Part shown: in pieces, positions 1 to 8,700 of the stretch
How the letters are laid out: every line of letters starts with the position of its first letter
Position numbering within the stretch: position 1 is the first letter of the stretch
From: Penaeus vannamei
Lineage: Eukaryota; Arthropoda; Malacostraca; Decapoda; Penaeidae
Assembly (NCBI RefSeq): GCF_042767895.1
Contig: NC_091583.1
Location: forward strand, 9,666,237 to 9,676,236
DNA: 10,000 nt
Direction: 5' to 3'
Translations under genes and position numbers: made by a program
The notes under the pieces: generated by a model
The model's input: only the letters and a program-made list of their open reading frames with translations
Databases searched by the model: none
What the model was told of the DNA's origin: nothing

Positions 1-1
1 A

Positions 2-214
2 AAAATTTGTTCAGGGCACAAGGAGTTCGGATGTCAGTATTTATCATTAATGCCTGAAAAGCGATCATACATTTCCACTACGTATGGCGGAAATGGAGAG
101 TCCAAGATCATATCAGTTGAAGGGAAAACACAAGGTGATCCAGTAGTTTATGACAACAACTACTCCTGCGAGTATCACTTTCCAAAACGTGTGACACTAA
201 CGTTAAATACATAA
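2..214 (+). CDS. Possible coding fragment entering from the left edge, unidentified
   Basis: An uninterrupted frame of 70 codons runs from the window edge to TAA at 212-214. Its composition looks protein-like, with segments such as SGHKEFGCQYLSLMPEKRSY and DPVVYDNNYSCEYHFPKR, three cysteines and many aromatic residues. The pattern near the end (Tyr, Cys, aromatic, Phe-Pro) faintly recalls extracellular CUB-type domains, but I cannot assign a family. It may be an internal exon ending at a donor such as CAAG|GTGATC (133/134) or CGT|GTGACA (190/191), or a terminal exon ending at the TAA. A chance open frame is possible. Confidence 0.35.
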   Translation, partial: KICSGHKEFGCQYLSLMPEKRSYISTTYGGNGESKIISVEGKTQGDPVVYDNNYSCEYHFPKRVTLTLNT

Positions 215-740
215 CATATACTGATAATCTAATAGACGAGGTAAAAATAAAAGACTGGAAATTCGGTCAGACTTAGTACCTTAACAAGATCCCCAAACAG
301 GTTACTTTTCAAATAAGCCTTATTTGCAACCGAGAATATTACTAAACTGCCTTACAATAGCTGTAGGCAGCAAAATCGAAGTAGCAAATACTGCCTTGTA
401 ATATTAAGGTGTTGTCACCGGGTCCACATAATTCAAAGCAAAGTATGCAAAACGAAAAAAAAAAAGACAGTGGGATGGATAGAATAATTTATACCCCTAA
501 AGTTTTAGTGCTAACAGAACCCAACGTTGCCTAAGTAACATGCACCCATGTACTCAAATATCGCTGCAAATCCTGATGATAACAGTCTTAAACGCGGCTC
601 AGTTGTTTCAACCGCTTAAGGATGTCATAATGGATATGTTCACCCCAGCTCTCTCAAAAAAATGGAAGTGTACCGCCCACGAGAGACGTAATGGGGCTAC
701 CACCACGCCTGAGGGAGAAGGGCATCAGTCAGTGAACCTG
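215..740. other. Non-coding stretch left of the AGT array
   Basis: Nothing is firmly recognisable. A plus-strand open frame at 540-782 runs into the AGT array and ends in poly-valine, so it is not credible. A 10-A run lies at about 457-466. Confidence 0.5.
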
Positions 741-1220
741 GTTGCAGTAGTGTTGGTAGTAGAAATAGTAGTAGTAGTATAGTAGTAATATATAAGTAGT
801 AGTAGTATAGTAGTAATATATAAGTAGTAGTAGTATAGTAGTAATAGAATAGTAGTAGTAGTGGTCTTGTATAGTAGTTGTAGTACGAGTATAATAGTAC
901 TATAGTAGTAATAATAGTAGAAGTAGTTATAGAAATAGTAGTAGTAGAAGAAATAGTAGTAGTAGTAGTAGTGGCAGTTGTAAAAGTAGTAGAATCTGTT
1001 GTAGTAGTAGTAGTAGTAGTAGAAGTAGCAGTAGTAGCAGTAACAGTAACAGTAGTAGTAGTAGTAGAACTAGTAGTTGTAGTAGCAGTAGTAGTAGAAG
1101 TAGTAGCAGCAGCAGTAGTAGTAGCAGTAGTAGTAGCAGCAGCAGCAGTAGTAGTAGCAGCAGCAGCAGTAGTAGTAGCAGTAGTAGAAGCAGCAGCAGT
1201 AGTAGTAGTAGTAGTAGCAG
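741..1220 (+). repeat. Imperfect AGT/AGC trinucleotide microsatellite (about 480 bp)
   Basis: A long array of AGT (equivalently GTA/TAG) units with A-rich interruptions in its first half and AGC units in its second half. The plus strand is almost free of C in the first half. In translation it gives spurious poly-Val on the plus strand and poly-Leu, poly-Thr or poly-Tyr/Cys on the minus strand, none of which I take as genes. It probably lies in an intron or intergenic DNA. Confidence 0.95.
767..850 (+). repeat. 28-bp higher-order tandem repeat inside the AGT array
   Basis: Units of 28 bp start at 767, 795 and 823. Each consists of four AGT units, a TAT, two more AGT-type units and an AATATATA tail. 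The first two copies are identical and the third diverges near its end. This indicates segmental duplication within the microsatellite rather than simple unit slippage. Confidence 0.85.
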
Positions 1221-1333
1221 GAGCAAAGATAACCGCAAGACGGGCCTCGCAAATCGAGAGAGCCCAGTCCAAAGAGTATATCATAACCCTTTATCACTGA
1301 ACACCAGCTCTGATAACTCACATTGTCTGCCAG

Positions 1334-1474
1334 GATGCAACACGTGAAACTGACTTGAGTAAACAGCAAGGAATCAACCACGAACCATTACAGCAAAAAA
1401 TTCTACAAGAAAATGTTCATGATGTTACAGAAAAACAAACTCTATCGCCCTTGGAAGACTATGAACTGACCTAG
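1334..1474 (+). CDS. Possible 3'-terminal exon of an upstream plus-strand gene, unidentified
   Basis: Following an acceptor-like TTGTCTGCCAG, 46 codons lead to TAG at 1472-1474. The product is hydrophilic and rich in Gln/Glu (for example DATRETDLSKQQGINHEPLQ), ending SPLEDYELT. The frame stays open upstream to 1301. The codon choice looks coding-like, and AATAAA follows about 205 nt later at 1679. If it belongs with the left-edge frame, a phase-0 donor at 190/191 would fit and place the AGT array in their intron. I cannot name the protein, and this may be chance. Confidence 0.28.
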   Translation, partial: DATRETDLSKQQGINHEPLQQKILQENVHDVTEKQTLSPLEDYELT

Positions 1475-1607
1475 CAAACGACAAACATCGAATGCAGTAC
1501 GATTCGACCCAGGCGCTTGGGAAACACGAACAGGAGGACGGAGAGCCTTCTGCCTTTTTCGACGTCTGAATCTTCGGGTTTCACGGCGACATCAAATATG
1601 ATTTGAG

Positions 1608-1613
1608 TTTATT
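1608..1613 (-). terminator. Possible minus-strand polyadenylation signal AATAAA
   Basis: TTTATT on the plus strand is AATAAA on the minus strand, about 110 nt past the stop of the 1723-2010 candidate. That is a typical spacing for a short 3' UTR. Confidence 0.3.
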
Positions 1614-1678
1614 AGGATATACATATTATTTATGATTTTGATTTACCAGGAAGTGCATAAGCGAGTATGCTTGTGGTA

Positions 1679-1684
1679 AATAAA
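1679..1684 (+). terminator. Possible plus-strand polyadenylation signal AATAAA
   Basis: A canonical hexamer 205 nt after the TAG of the candidate terminal exon, followed by T/GT-rich sequence at about 1689-1730. It supports that exon only circumstantially. Confidence 0.3.
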
Positions 1685-1722
1685 TCAACTTTATATGTGC
1701 TGTACTTTTAACACATATATTG

Positions 1723-2010
1723 TCAAGTGTTTTGTATTTCCTTAAAATCTATGTGGCGGAATGAAATTGTATTTGCAATCAACGCCATTTGTTGGCCCCG
1801 ACTTTGACCAATAAAATGGATAATTTCTGCCATTTCTTCGGGATTTTCAAAACTACCTTTTAAAATCCATAAAAATAGTTCTGTCACTCCATGTCTGAAT
1901 AGAGAATATACCATTGCTATATATTTACTCTCTACCATTGTACGATTTATCATGTTACCAAATACAAATAAAGAAAAGACACCTTCAAATCTAAATAAAA
2001 TGTTTTGTGT
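1723..2010 (-). CDS. Possible minus-strand terminal exon or small gene, unidentified
   Basis: On the minus strand a frame is open from just after a TAG (2011-2013) to TGA at 1723-1725. The first ATG is at 1951-1953, giving 76 residues. The product looks like a folded, helix-rich protein: SLFRHGVTELFLWILKG, then FENPEEMAEIIHFIGQSRG and ALIANTISFRHIDFKEI. The upstream stop coincides with an acceptor-like TTTCTAG, and a second one (TTTATTTAG) lies 20 bases further, so it may be a last exon whose other exons lie outside or went unrecognised. A minus-strand AATAAA lies about 110 nt beyond the stop. I recognise no family. Confidence 0.35.
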   Translation of the reverse strand, partial: TQNILFRFEGVFSLFVFGNMINRTMVESKYIAMVYSLFRHGVTELFLWILKGSFENPEEMAEIIHFIGQSRGQQMALIANTISFRHIDFKEIQNT

Positions 2011-2534
2011 CTAGAAATATTCCACAATCAGTTTCTTCTTTATTAAGTAAAAGTAGTTCCAGTTATTACAAGTAAAGGTATAAGTCTAAATAAAACACAT
2101 AATGTCAACAAAAAGTCCCCGAAAATTAAATACTCTTGTATGATTTAAGTATTAGCTTTTTATTCTGTACAAAAAAGAAAAAAGAGAAAACTTTTTACAT
2201 TAAATTAAACACTGGATGTCGACAGAAGTTTCCCGGAAATCGCGGTGAGGATAACGGCATAGTACGTTGTCGCCCTTCTTGTCTTTCTTTTATTTCTGAA
2301 GGCTTTTCAAAGGTACTTAATGATATCCATGAGAACAAATGTTTTTTTCATTCACTATTTGATATATATTCCCATGTTAAACTGTATATAAAGAACATCG
2401 ACAATTTCATAACTAAATAAAGAAACTTATTGGTAGAAGCATCTCGAAAATAGTTTTCCCTTTCTATCGTAAACCTTTTAATTTCTCATTTATCATACAT
2501 CAACACAAAATCTTAACATCAAAGGAAAGTGATT
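2011..2534. other. AT-rich spacer upstream of JMJD6
   Basis: Contains repeat copy A (2215-2264) and otherwise AT-rich sequence. A 94-codon plus-strand frame at 2136-2420 begins in a lysine-rich A-tract and crosses the repeat; it shows no family signature and is probably chance. Confidence 0.5.
2215..2264 (+). repeat. Direct repeat of about 50 bp, copy A
   Basis: Matches copy B exactly 320 bp downstream over about 50 bases, with differences at roughly eight or nine positions. The conserved core reads GATGTCG, CAGAA, TTTCCCG, AAATCGCGGTGA and ATAACG. This copy contains the 9-bp palindrome-like TTCCCGGAA (2230-2238), which fits the STAT-type TTCN3GAA pattern. It may be a mobile-element remnant or a duplicated regulatory element. 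Confidence 0.7.
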
Positions 2535-2583
2535 GATGTCGGCAGAAATTTCCCGAAAATCGCGGTGACAATAACGCTTAGTG
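2535..2583 (+). repeat. Direct repeat of about 50 bp, copy B
   Basis: Second copy in the same orientation as copy A, ending about 94 bases upstream of the JMJD6 ATG. The palindrome is altered to TTCCCGAAA, losing the exact TTCN3GAA form. The sequence outside the 50 bases does not align between the copies. Confidence 0.7.
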
Positions 2584-2676
2584 TACACACATGATCCAAT
2601 GAGCTAAGACAACTCGCCCAAGGACCCACACTTTTATCACGTTTTCTTCCCCTTTCCTTCCGTTTTTGTCAAGCCC
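2584..2676 (+). promoter_or_regulatory. Probable JMJD6 proximal promoter / 5' UTR
   Basis: This stretch precedes the ATG. It has a CCAAT pentamer at 2596-2600, about 77 bases upstream of the start, and a pyrimidine-rich run at 2642-2670 that could be 5' UTR or, less likely, an acceptor tract ending TCAAG. There is no clear TATA box. An in-frame TAA at 2605-2607 bounds the coding region. The transcription start is not determinable. Confidence 0.3.
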
Positions 2677-2731
2677 ATGGATCACAGGTGCCGGAAGAGA
2701 GTGAGAGAAGCCAAAAAGAAAGCGAGACCAG
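2677..2731 (+). CDS. JMJD6: JMJD6 coding exon 1 (start codon, basic N-terminus)
   Basis: Encodes residues 1-18, MDHRCRKRVREAKKKARP, plus the first base of Glu19. It matches human MNHKSKKRIREAKRSARPE, a lysine/arginine-rich segment considered one of the nuclear localisation signals. The donor CCAG|GTGATA gives a phase-1 intron that joins cleanly to exon 2. The ATG is preceded by CAAGCCC and followed by G, an acceptable initiation context. The upstream in-frame stop at 2605-2607 shows the protein does not extend further 5' unless an unseen upstream exon is used. Confidence 0.9.
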
Positions 2732-5700
2732 GTGATATGCCCATAGATAGTGTTGAAAACGGCTAAGAAGTTGCAGCTGAGGACGATCGGTTTGAACCTC
2801 CATCCTATAGCTGAGCAAAGTCACGTAGACTCACATGTTACTTCCTTTGTAATGATTATTGGGAATTGGGTGGTTTTGGTCGGCTCTATTCACTTCCTTT
2901 GTTTATGAAAATTCGGGTTTTGTTTGATTCTTTTAGATTTTATGGGAAATGTATAGGTATTGTTTATATTACATCCAATTCAGGGAGATGATCCTCACGT
3001 CAGCTTTTGTTTATATATATTTCTGGAGGGAAATGCCTCTCAGCAAGCCGGTCTTTAGCTCATATCAAGCTCAAGCATCTGAATTAACATGTATAGGGGA
3101 TATCCACAAATATACTATGAATGGCTGTGAATGCATGTCATAATTTGTCAGAAACATAACTCCTCCATAGTTTGTATGGGGGATATGGTTTTGAAATTCT
3201 TGGCAGAAGGACCCTTAAGGTTCCAAATTTTTCATGTAGATAGGGATCCACTGAAGATGCATTCACTCAGTTTCCAGATTAATGGCTCCTAAATCAATGG
3301 TGTAAGTTTCAAAATTAGGTCTACACCTTAAATCCTATCAGTTAATCTTTATGGTATGGACGTAATAATTTAGGGCAAATTGAATATGATGTTCTTGTAG
3401 AAGACAGAAAATTGCAGTCAACAGTACAAGAAATTATCTGTCGACACAGCAGTGCCATAAGTCAAGGAAAAAGCTCAGGGGAAGGGATGCTCTCGGCCAA
3501 AGTTCACTCAGTGCTCCCGAGTTTCAGCTTTGTCTTGCTGTACATACCGAGGTGAAGACAGTATTTCCCATGGGGTATTGTGGAGCAGAGCGCCCCATCA
3601 ACTTTCCCATTTTGGGCACGCTCAGTCATGGCAATTTAGATTGATGAATAATTTTTTGGGCATGGAGTTGGGATTTAGTCTTGGGCGAGTGCGTCCATAC
3701 TCAAAAGAATTACCAACCTATTGATTTTAGTGTTGGACTCCTATTGATGTCTGCTAGCCAGGCATATCAGAAATAGTTGGTAATTTAATAAATAAACACA
3801 GTACAAAAGTCCAGCAACTTGAGGAACCAAGTACAGTGAGGAATATTTACTTCAAGTAGCTGTTCTTTCAGCTTGGTTTTGAAGTTAAACAGTATATTTT
3901 GAAGCCGAAAAGAAGTTTCCGGGCGGCTACAAAATCAGCACGCGGGGCTGGCACGGACTCTGCCTGCTGTTGAGTTGGAGCGTGAGCCCCAGTACAGCAT
4001 CACACTGGCAGGATGCCCGGCATTTATTTTTATTCTATTTTTTTTTTTTTTTTTTTTTCGGGTCTCATGTGGGACACCTATCATAAGTGAGTTAAACATC
4101 AATTAAAATCACTATAAATGCATACTAGACATGATAAGGAATCCATTGATACCAATTTCATTGTATTTTGTGTTCTCATTGTAGAAAATTCCTGTGAGTA
4201 GGTGTGAATATATATGTGAACAATAGATCTGTGAATCCTAAGACAATTGTTCTGGATGAGATCAGACATTAAGGAGCTATTTGATATAGAATAACAATTA
4301 GCCCAAGAACATGTCATATTTCAAGTACATAGTCAAAAAGTAGCCTTTTCATTACACCAAATATTAGCAGGCCAGATACTCTGAAAAGTCGAAGTTTACT
4401 CAGAGCGATTCATTGGGAGATAGCAGACACATCCAGTGATTTTATTATGTCTGTGATTTATCAAATAAGGAATCTGTTATATATGTTTGGGAAGTTAGTT
4501 AAATTTGCAAGTGTTAGAAGGGTAGGGACCACTGTTTTTTTATTATATAAAAAGCTTTATTGTTTGCCATTTGCAGTAGCAGTGTAATAGATGAAAAATG
4601 ACTTAGTTTATCAGTCGGTTTTTCCCCATAACTGTTTAGTTAACTGGTGTGGATAATGACTTTTTAAAGTTATAAATTAACATATGTATATGTATTTACA
4701 AGAAAAAAAGAAAGAGAGGAAAAAGAAAAAGGAAGGAGGCAAGAAAATAAAAGGATGAGAGAACAGGGACAGAAGGGGAAGGAGAGGAATGTGAGCACTT
4801 TTTAATTTGTATATTATCAGGACTCCCATATTATCCTGTTAGATAAATTTCAGCTTATATTATGTTTCAAATGGTTTCTAAAGGAAACCATTTGGTGGAT
4901 GTCAAAATCTTGGATAGATTTGTGTGCTTTGTGTATTTTTCTGAACGAAAGTAGAACAAAGATAAATGCATGTAGCTGTAAAAAAGAAATTTGACCTGTT
5001 TAAATATGCTGTCAAATTTGTATGCAGAAAACTATACTTCATATGTTTACTTGCTCTAGCCAAAGTATTTTTGTGTATTCCATACAATATGTTGTATGTG
5101 ACCATCAGAGTATTTATGAATAATGTTTTTCCTAATGGGTGTTTTTACTTTCAGAATTATGTTTAGAAAAGGGCGTGTGGACAAAACATGACTACAAGAA
5201 CAAGTTTGACTGCTCTATAGACATTGTTCCAGATACAGTAGAACGCATTCATGCAAATGAAGTTCCAACTGAAGAGTTCATTGAGCGGTTTGAGAAACCT
5301 TACAAACCAGTTGTGATTGAGGGAGTCACAGATAACTGGAAGGCACGATATAAATGGACCTTAGAGGTACAGCAGGCATCTGAGTATGGCAATTATTGTA
5401 TATAGATATGTATTTTTTATGGTTGACATCGAGGTAGGAGGGAAAATATTAATGATTTATGATATAATTAAAATAAAAATCATAATTATAGAATATATAT
5501 TTTTACAATTATATGATGTGGCATTAAATTGATTGAATCCAAAATGTTATCATATCAGATAGTATAGTGAAAAGTTTTGTGAGTTAATTATATCATTGTT
5601 CATTTACACCTTTTACAGAGGCTATACAAGAAGTACAGAAATCAGAAATTCAAGTGTGGAGAAGATAATGAAGGCTACAGTGTAAAGATGAAGATGAAGT

Positions 5701-8700
5701 ATTACATTGAATATATGAAGACAACAGATGATGATAGTCCACTCTATATATTTGATAGCAGTTTTGGTGAGGTGAGAACCCTTTTCTGGGTATTTGGTTA
5801 TTTTAAGGTTGAAATGTTATTGTAGTACCTTTAGGATTTCAGTTTTCAATGTATTGCATTTTATCTATCCATGAATTTTCCTCTCTATTACTCTATAATC
5901 CTTGTGTCTATAATACTTTTGATTGTGAATTAATGATACACAATTAATGTACTGCGTCACTTTCAGCATGTCCGTCGTAAAAAGCTTCTAGAAGATTATG
6001 ATGTACCGAAATATTTTCGAGATGATTTATTTAAGTATGCTGGTGAAGATAGACGCCCCCCTTATCGCTGGTTTGTCATGGGCCCTGCTCGTTCAGGGAC
6101 GGGCATTCATATAGACCCTTTAGGAACTAGTGCTTGGAATACACTTCTCCGTGGTCACAAAAGGTGAGTGAGCTGGAGAATTTCAGGGGTAGAAATTTAT
6201 TAGAGGATAAAAAATCCTTTGTATTTCTCTTTATTCAAGCCTTTTCAATACTACTACCAGTATATCTGTAAACTTTATGGATAATTATAACAAGAATGAG
6301 TTAAAGGCAGGGATAATTATGCAGAAAAGGACCATATACAAGTGTAAATAGACCTCCACCACATATATTTTGGGTTGGACTGGTTCCTGTGGGTAGTTAG
6401 AACAGAGATCTACAAGAATTTAATTGTACTGAACTGAATAGTGTTGTTTTATGTGTGTTCTTTACAACTGTTACATTAGTTTTTCGCTGCCTCATGTTTT
6501 GGATAAGTACAAAAAAAAAAAAAAAGTACTCAACTTCTTATAATCTCTTGGATTGTTTTTACAAGATTTTTTGGATTGGATTATTTAAAAACTATCAGAA
6601 GTTTATGAGAAGAAATCTGCAATGGGTTGTAGCGACTCAAATTATTACATACTGTATGTTATGCCCGTACATTTCTAATATTTTACATCTTCCCAACAGA
6701 TGGTGCATGTTTCCCACAGATACTCCCAAGGAACTTATTAAGGTGACTTCTGCAGAAGGAGGGAAGCAAGTAGATGAAGCTATAACATGGTTCTCCATTA
6801 TTTATCCCCGTACGAAACTTCCAAGTTGGCCCGAGAAATTTAAGCCGGTATGAGACAGATGTTGGTAGCTCCTGTGGTATATGAATGTATATCTTACTTC
6901 ATATCAGTGCACTTGAATTTTGCATGTATTTAAGAATGAGCTATGATATAGGAAAGCTTAAGGTTGGAGAGTGTATTTGTAATCTATCCAATGGCAGAAA
7001 AAGTATTCTAAATGATAACTGCAGACTCAAAGATAAACTAAGGTAATTCCCTTAAAAGTACATAGAGAAAAATCATTTTAGCTATAAAGAATACTATAGG
7101 AAGGGGTGATGCAAAAGGCCAACAGACCTATACTATTAATATTAGTGGTTCCTAACTGATTAGTCACAACTCAGTAGGGGAAGGGGTTGTGAAGCTGTGG
7201 GGAAAATCTTGCTGGCAAGTTTGCTAGGTGTTTCAGTGTTCATAACAAGAAATACCATGCAATACAGTAATCTATATCTTCATGGATTTCTTTATTGCAG
7301 TTACATAGAGATATCTGTAGACTTTTGTCTTTAGCCTAAAAATACAGTTACAAAATTAAATATGGAATGCCTGATGTAAAGAGGTGGATGTCAGAGGTTT
7401 GAAGAAGGGGTCATAAGTGTAAAAAAAAATTGGCACCATTGAATAATTTTCTTAAAGAATAAGTTTGTAGATCACCCAGGGGATTTACTCTCAGTGAAGG
7501 ATCAATCTCTCTCTCTCCCTCTCCCTCTCCCTCCCCTCCCTCCCTCTAGCAAGCAGTCTTAGGTTAATGAGGTCCTAGATTCAAGAATTACCACAAGTTT
7601 TGTATGAATATGAAATTACCCTTCCAACAGTTAGAGAACCTTGTGCCAAGGTTTGAGGGGAAAAAAATTTCCTCTATAGTCAGCCTTTTCTCATTTGATC
7701 ATGGAAACTACACACTTGATTTGTTCTGGACTGAAGGCCACCAAATTCATCCTGTTTCCGTTCTAACCTACAAGTAAATTTTGTAGAAATTTGTTTTGAG
7801 CAGTATGGATAGATGATTATGTTTATAAGATGGAAGAATGCAGGGACACATTGTATATAGAATTCAAAATACTCTCTTTGATAACGACTTGAACCTTGCT
7901 GTCATACTCTAGGGTGAGTATATAAGGACTTTCAGTGAAGCCAGTCCAGATTCTAGTGAGATGATCCTTTTAGTGGGTTGCGTAGTGTTGTTTTAGTACA
8001 GCTCATTTTGCTAATCTCCCCCCCCCCCCCTTGTCAAGTTGTTAAGATAGACCATATGGTTTTGTTTTTGCAAAATTGGAATATTATTTTGAAATTCAAA
8101 TCTTAGTTTATTCATTCATATTTAATTTGTGATTATATTCCTGTATTTGTCATTTTCCAGCTGGAGTTGGTGCAGCATCCTGGTGAAACAGTATTTGTGC
8201 CTGGAGGGTGGTGGCATGTTGTCATTAACCTTGACAATACCATTGCCATCACTCAGAACTTTGCTTCATGCACAAACTTCCCTGTTGTGTGGCACAAGAC
8301 TGTGCGGGGCCGTCCAAAGCTTTCCAAAAAGTGGCTTCGAATCTTAAGGGTAAATTGAGCGGTGTTCATTGAGCGTCCATGAGTTACTGTTCTTGAAAGT
8401 ATTGGCTTACTTATATTATTTTGTGCCATATTATTATTTAGTTATATATGCAACTTGTTTGGGTTATGATCACCATAATCATTATTTCCTTCATCTCTCA
8501 TGTCCAGGAGAAGAAGCCAGACCTAGCAGCTGTAGCAGATTCAATTGATATGAGCAAAAGCTGTGGAATGGCATCTGACTCCTCATCAGATTCCTCTTCA
8601 TCGTCTTCCTCATCTTCTGATGAATCCTCATCCTCTGAGAGTGTCTCAGACAGTGGGCAGGAGAGCTTACCAGAACATAAAAAGAAGAGGTAAGCGTAGC

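Larger units (their letters stand above)
1475..1722. other. Putative convergent 3' UTR region
   Basis: Lies between two candidate stop codons on opposite strands and contains one AATAAA for each strand (plus 1679, minus 1608). The 1500-1590 part is more GC-rich than its surroundings. No other feature is seen. Confidence 0.3.
2732..5154 (+). other. JMJD6 intron 1 (2423 nt)
   Basis: This is the largest intron, phase 1, running from GTGATA to TTTCAG. I see no convincing exon in it; its open frames of 60-72 codons look random. It holds a GC-rich self-complementary segment (3919-4020) followed by 21 T (4038-4058), a polypurine tract (4700-4739 and beyond), and a perfect 11-bp inverted repeat (4868-4894). 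Confidence 0.9.
6848..8160 (+). other. JMJD6 intron 5 (1313 nt)
   Basis: Phase-0 intron from GTATGA to TTCCAG. It contains a CT-rich simple repeat (7506-7547) and a 13-C run (8018-8030). I find no coding exon; every frame is broken frequently. Confidence 0.9.

Noticed and set aside
540..782. 80-codon plus-strand frame
   Set aside because: It runs into the microsatellite and ends in valines; no domain, and no start or splice support.
697..1381. Open frames on both strands (poly-Val on plus; poly-Leu, poly-Thr and Tyr/Cys-rich on minus)
   Set aside because: They are translations of the AGT/AGC microsatellite in different frames; simple repeats stay open because the units lack stops in those phases.
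2136..2420. 94-codon plus-strand frame
   Set aside because: Starts in a lysine-rich A-tract, crosses the 50-bp repeat, and shows no protein-family signature.
3530..3724. 64-codon plus-strand frame in intron 1
   Set aside because: Inside a well-supported intron, short, with no recognisable motif or splice context.
4902..5166. Overlapping open frames on both strands just before exon 2
   Set aside because: Opposite-strand shadows in AT-rich intron sequence; the real exon begins at the CAG acceptor ending at 5154.
6455..6699. N-terminal extension of exon 5 as a 132-codon gene
   Set aside because: The part before 6700 is intron 4 read through; JMJD6 homology starts exactly after the CAG at 6697-6699 with the phase expected from exon 4.
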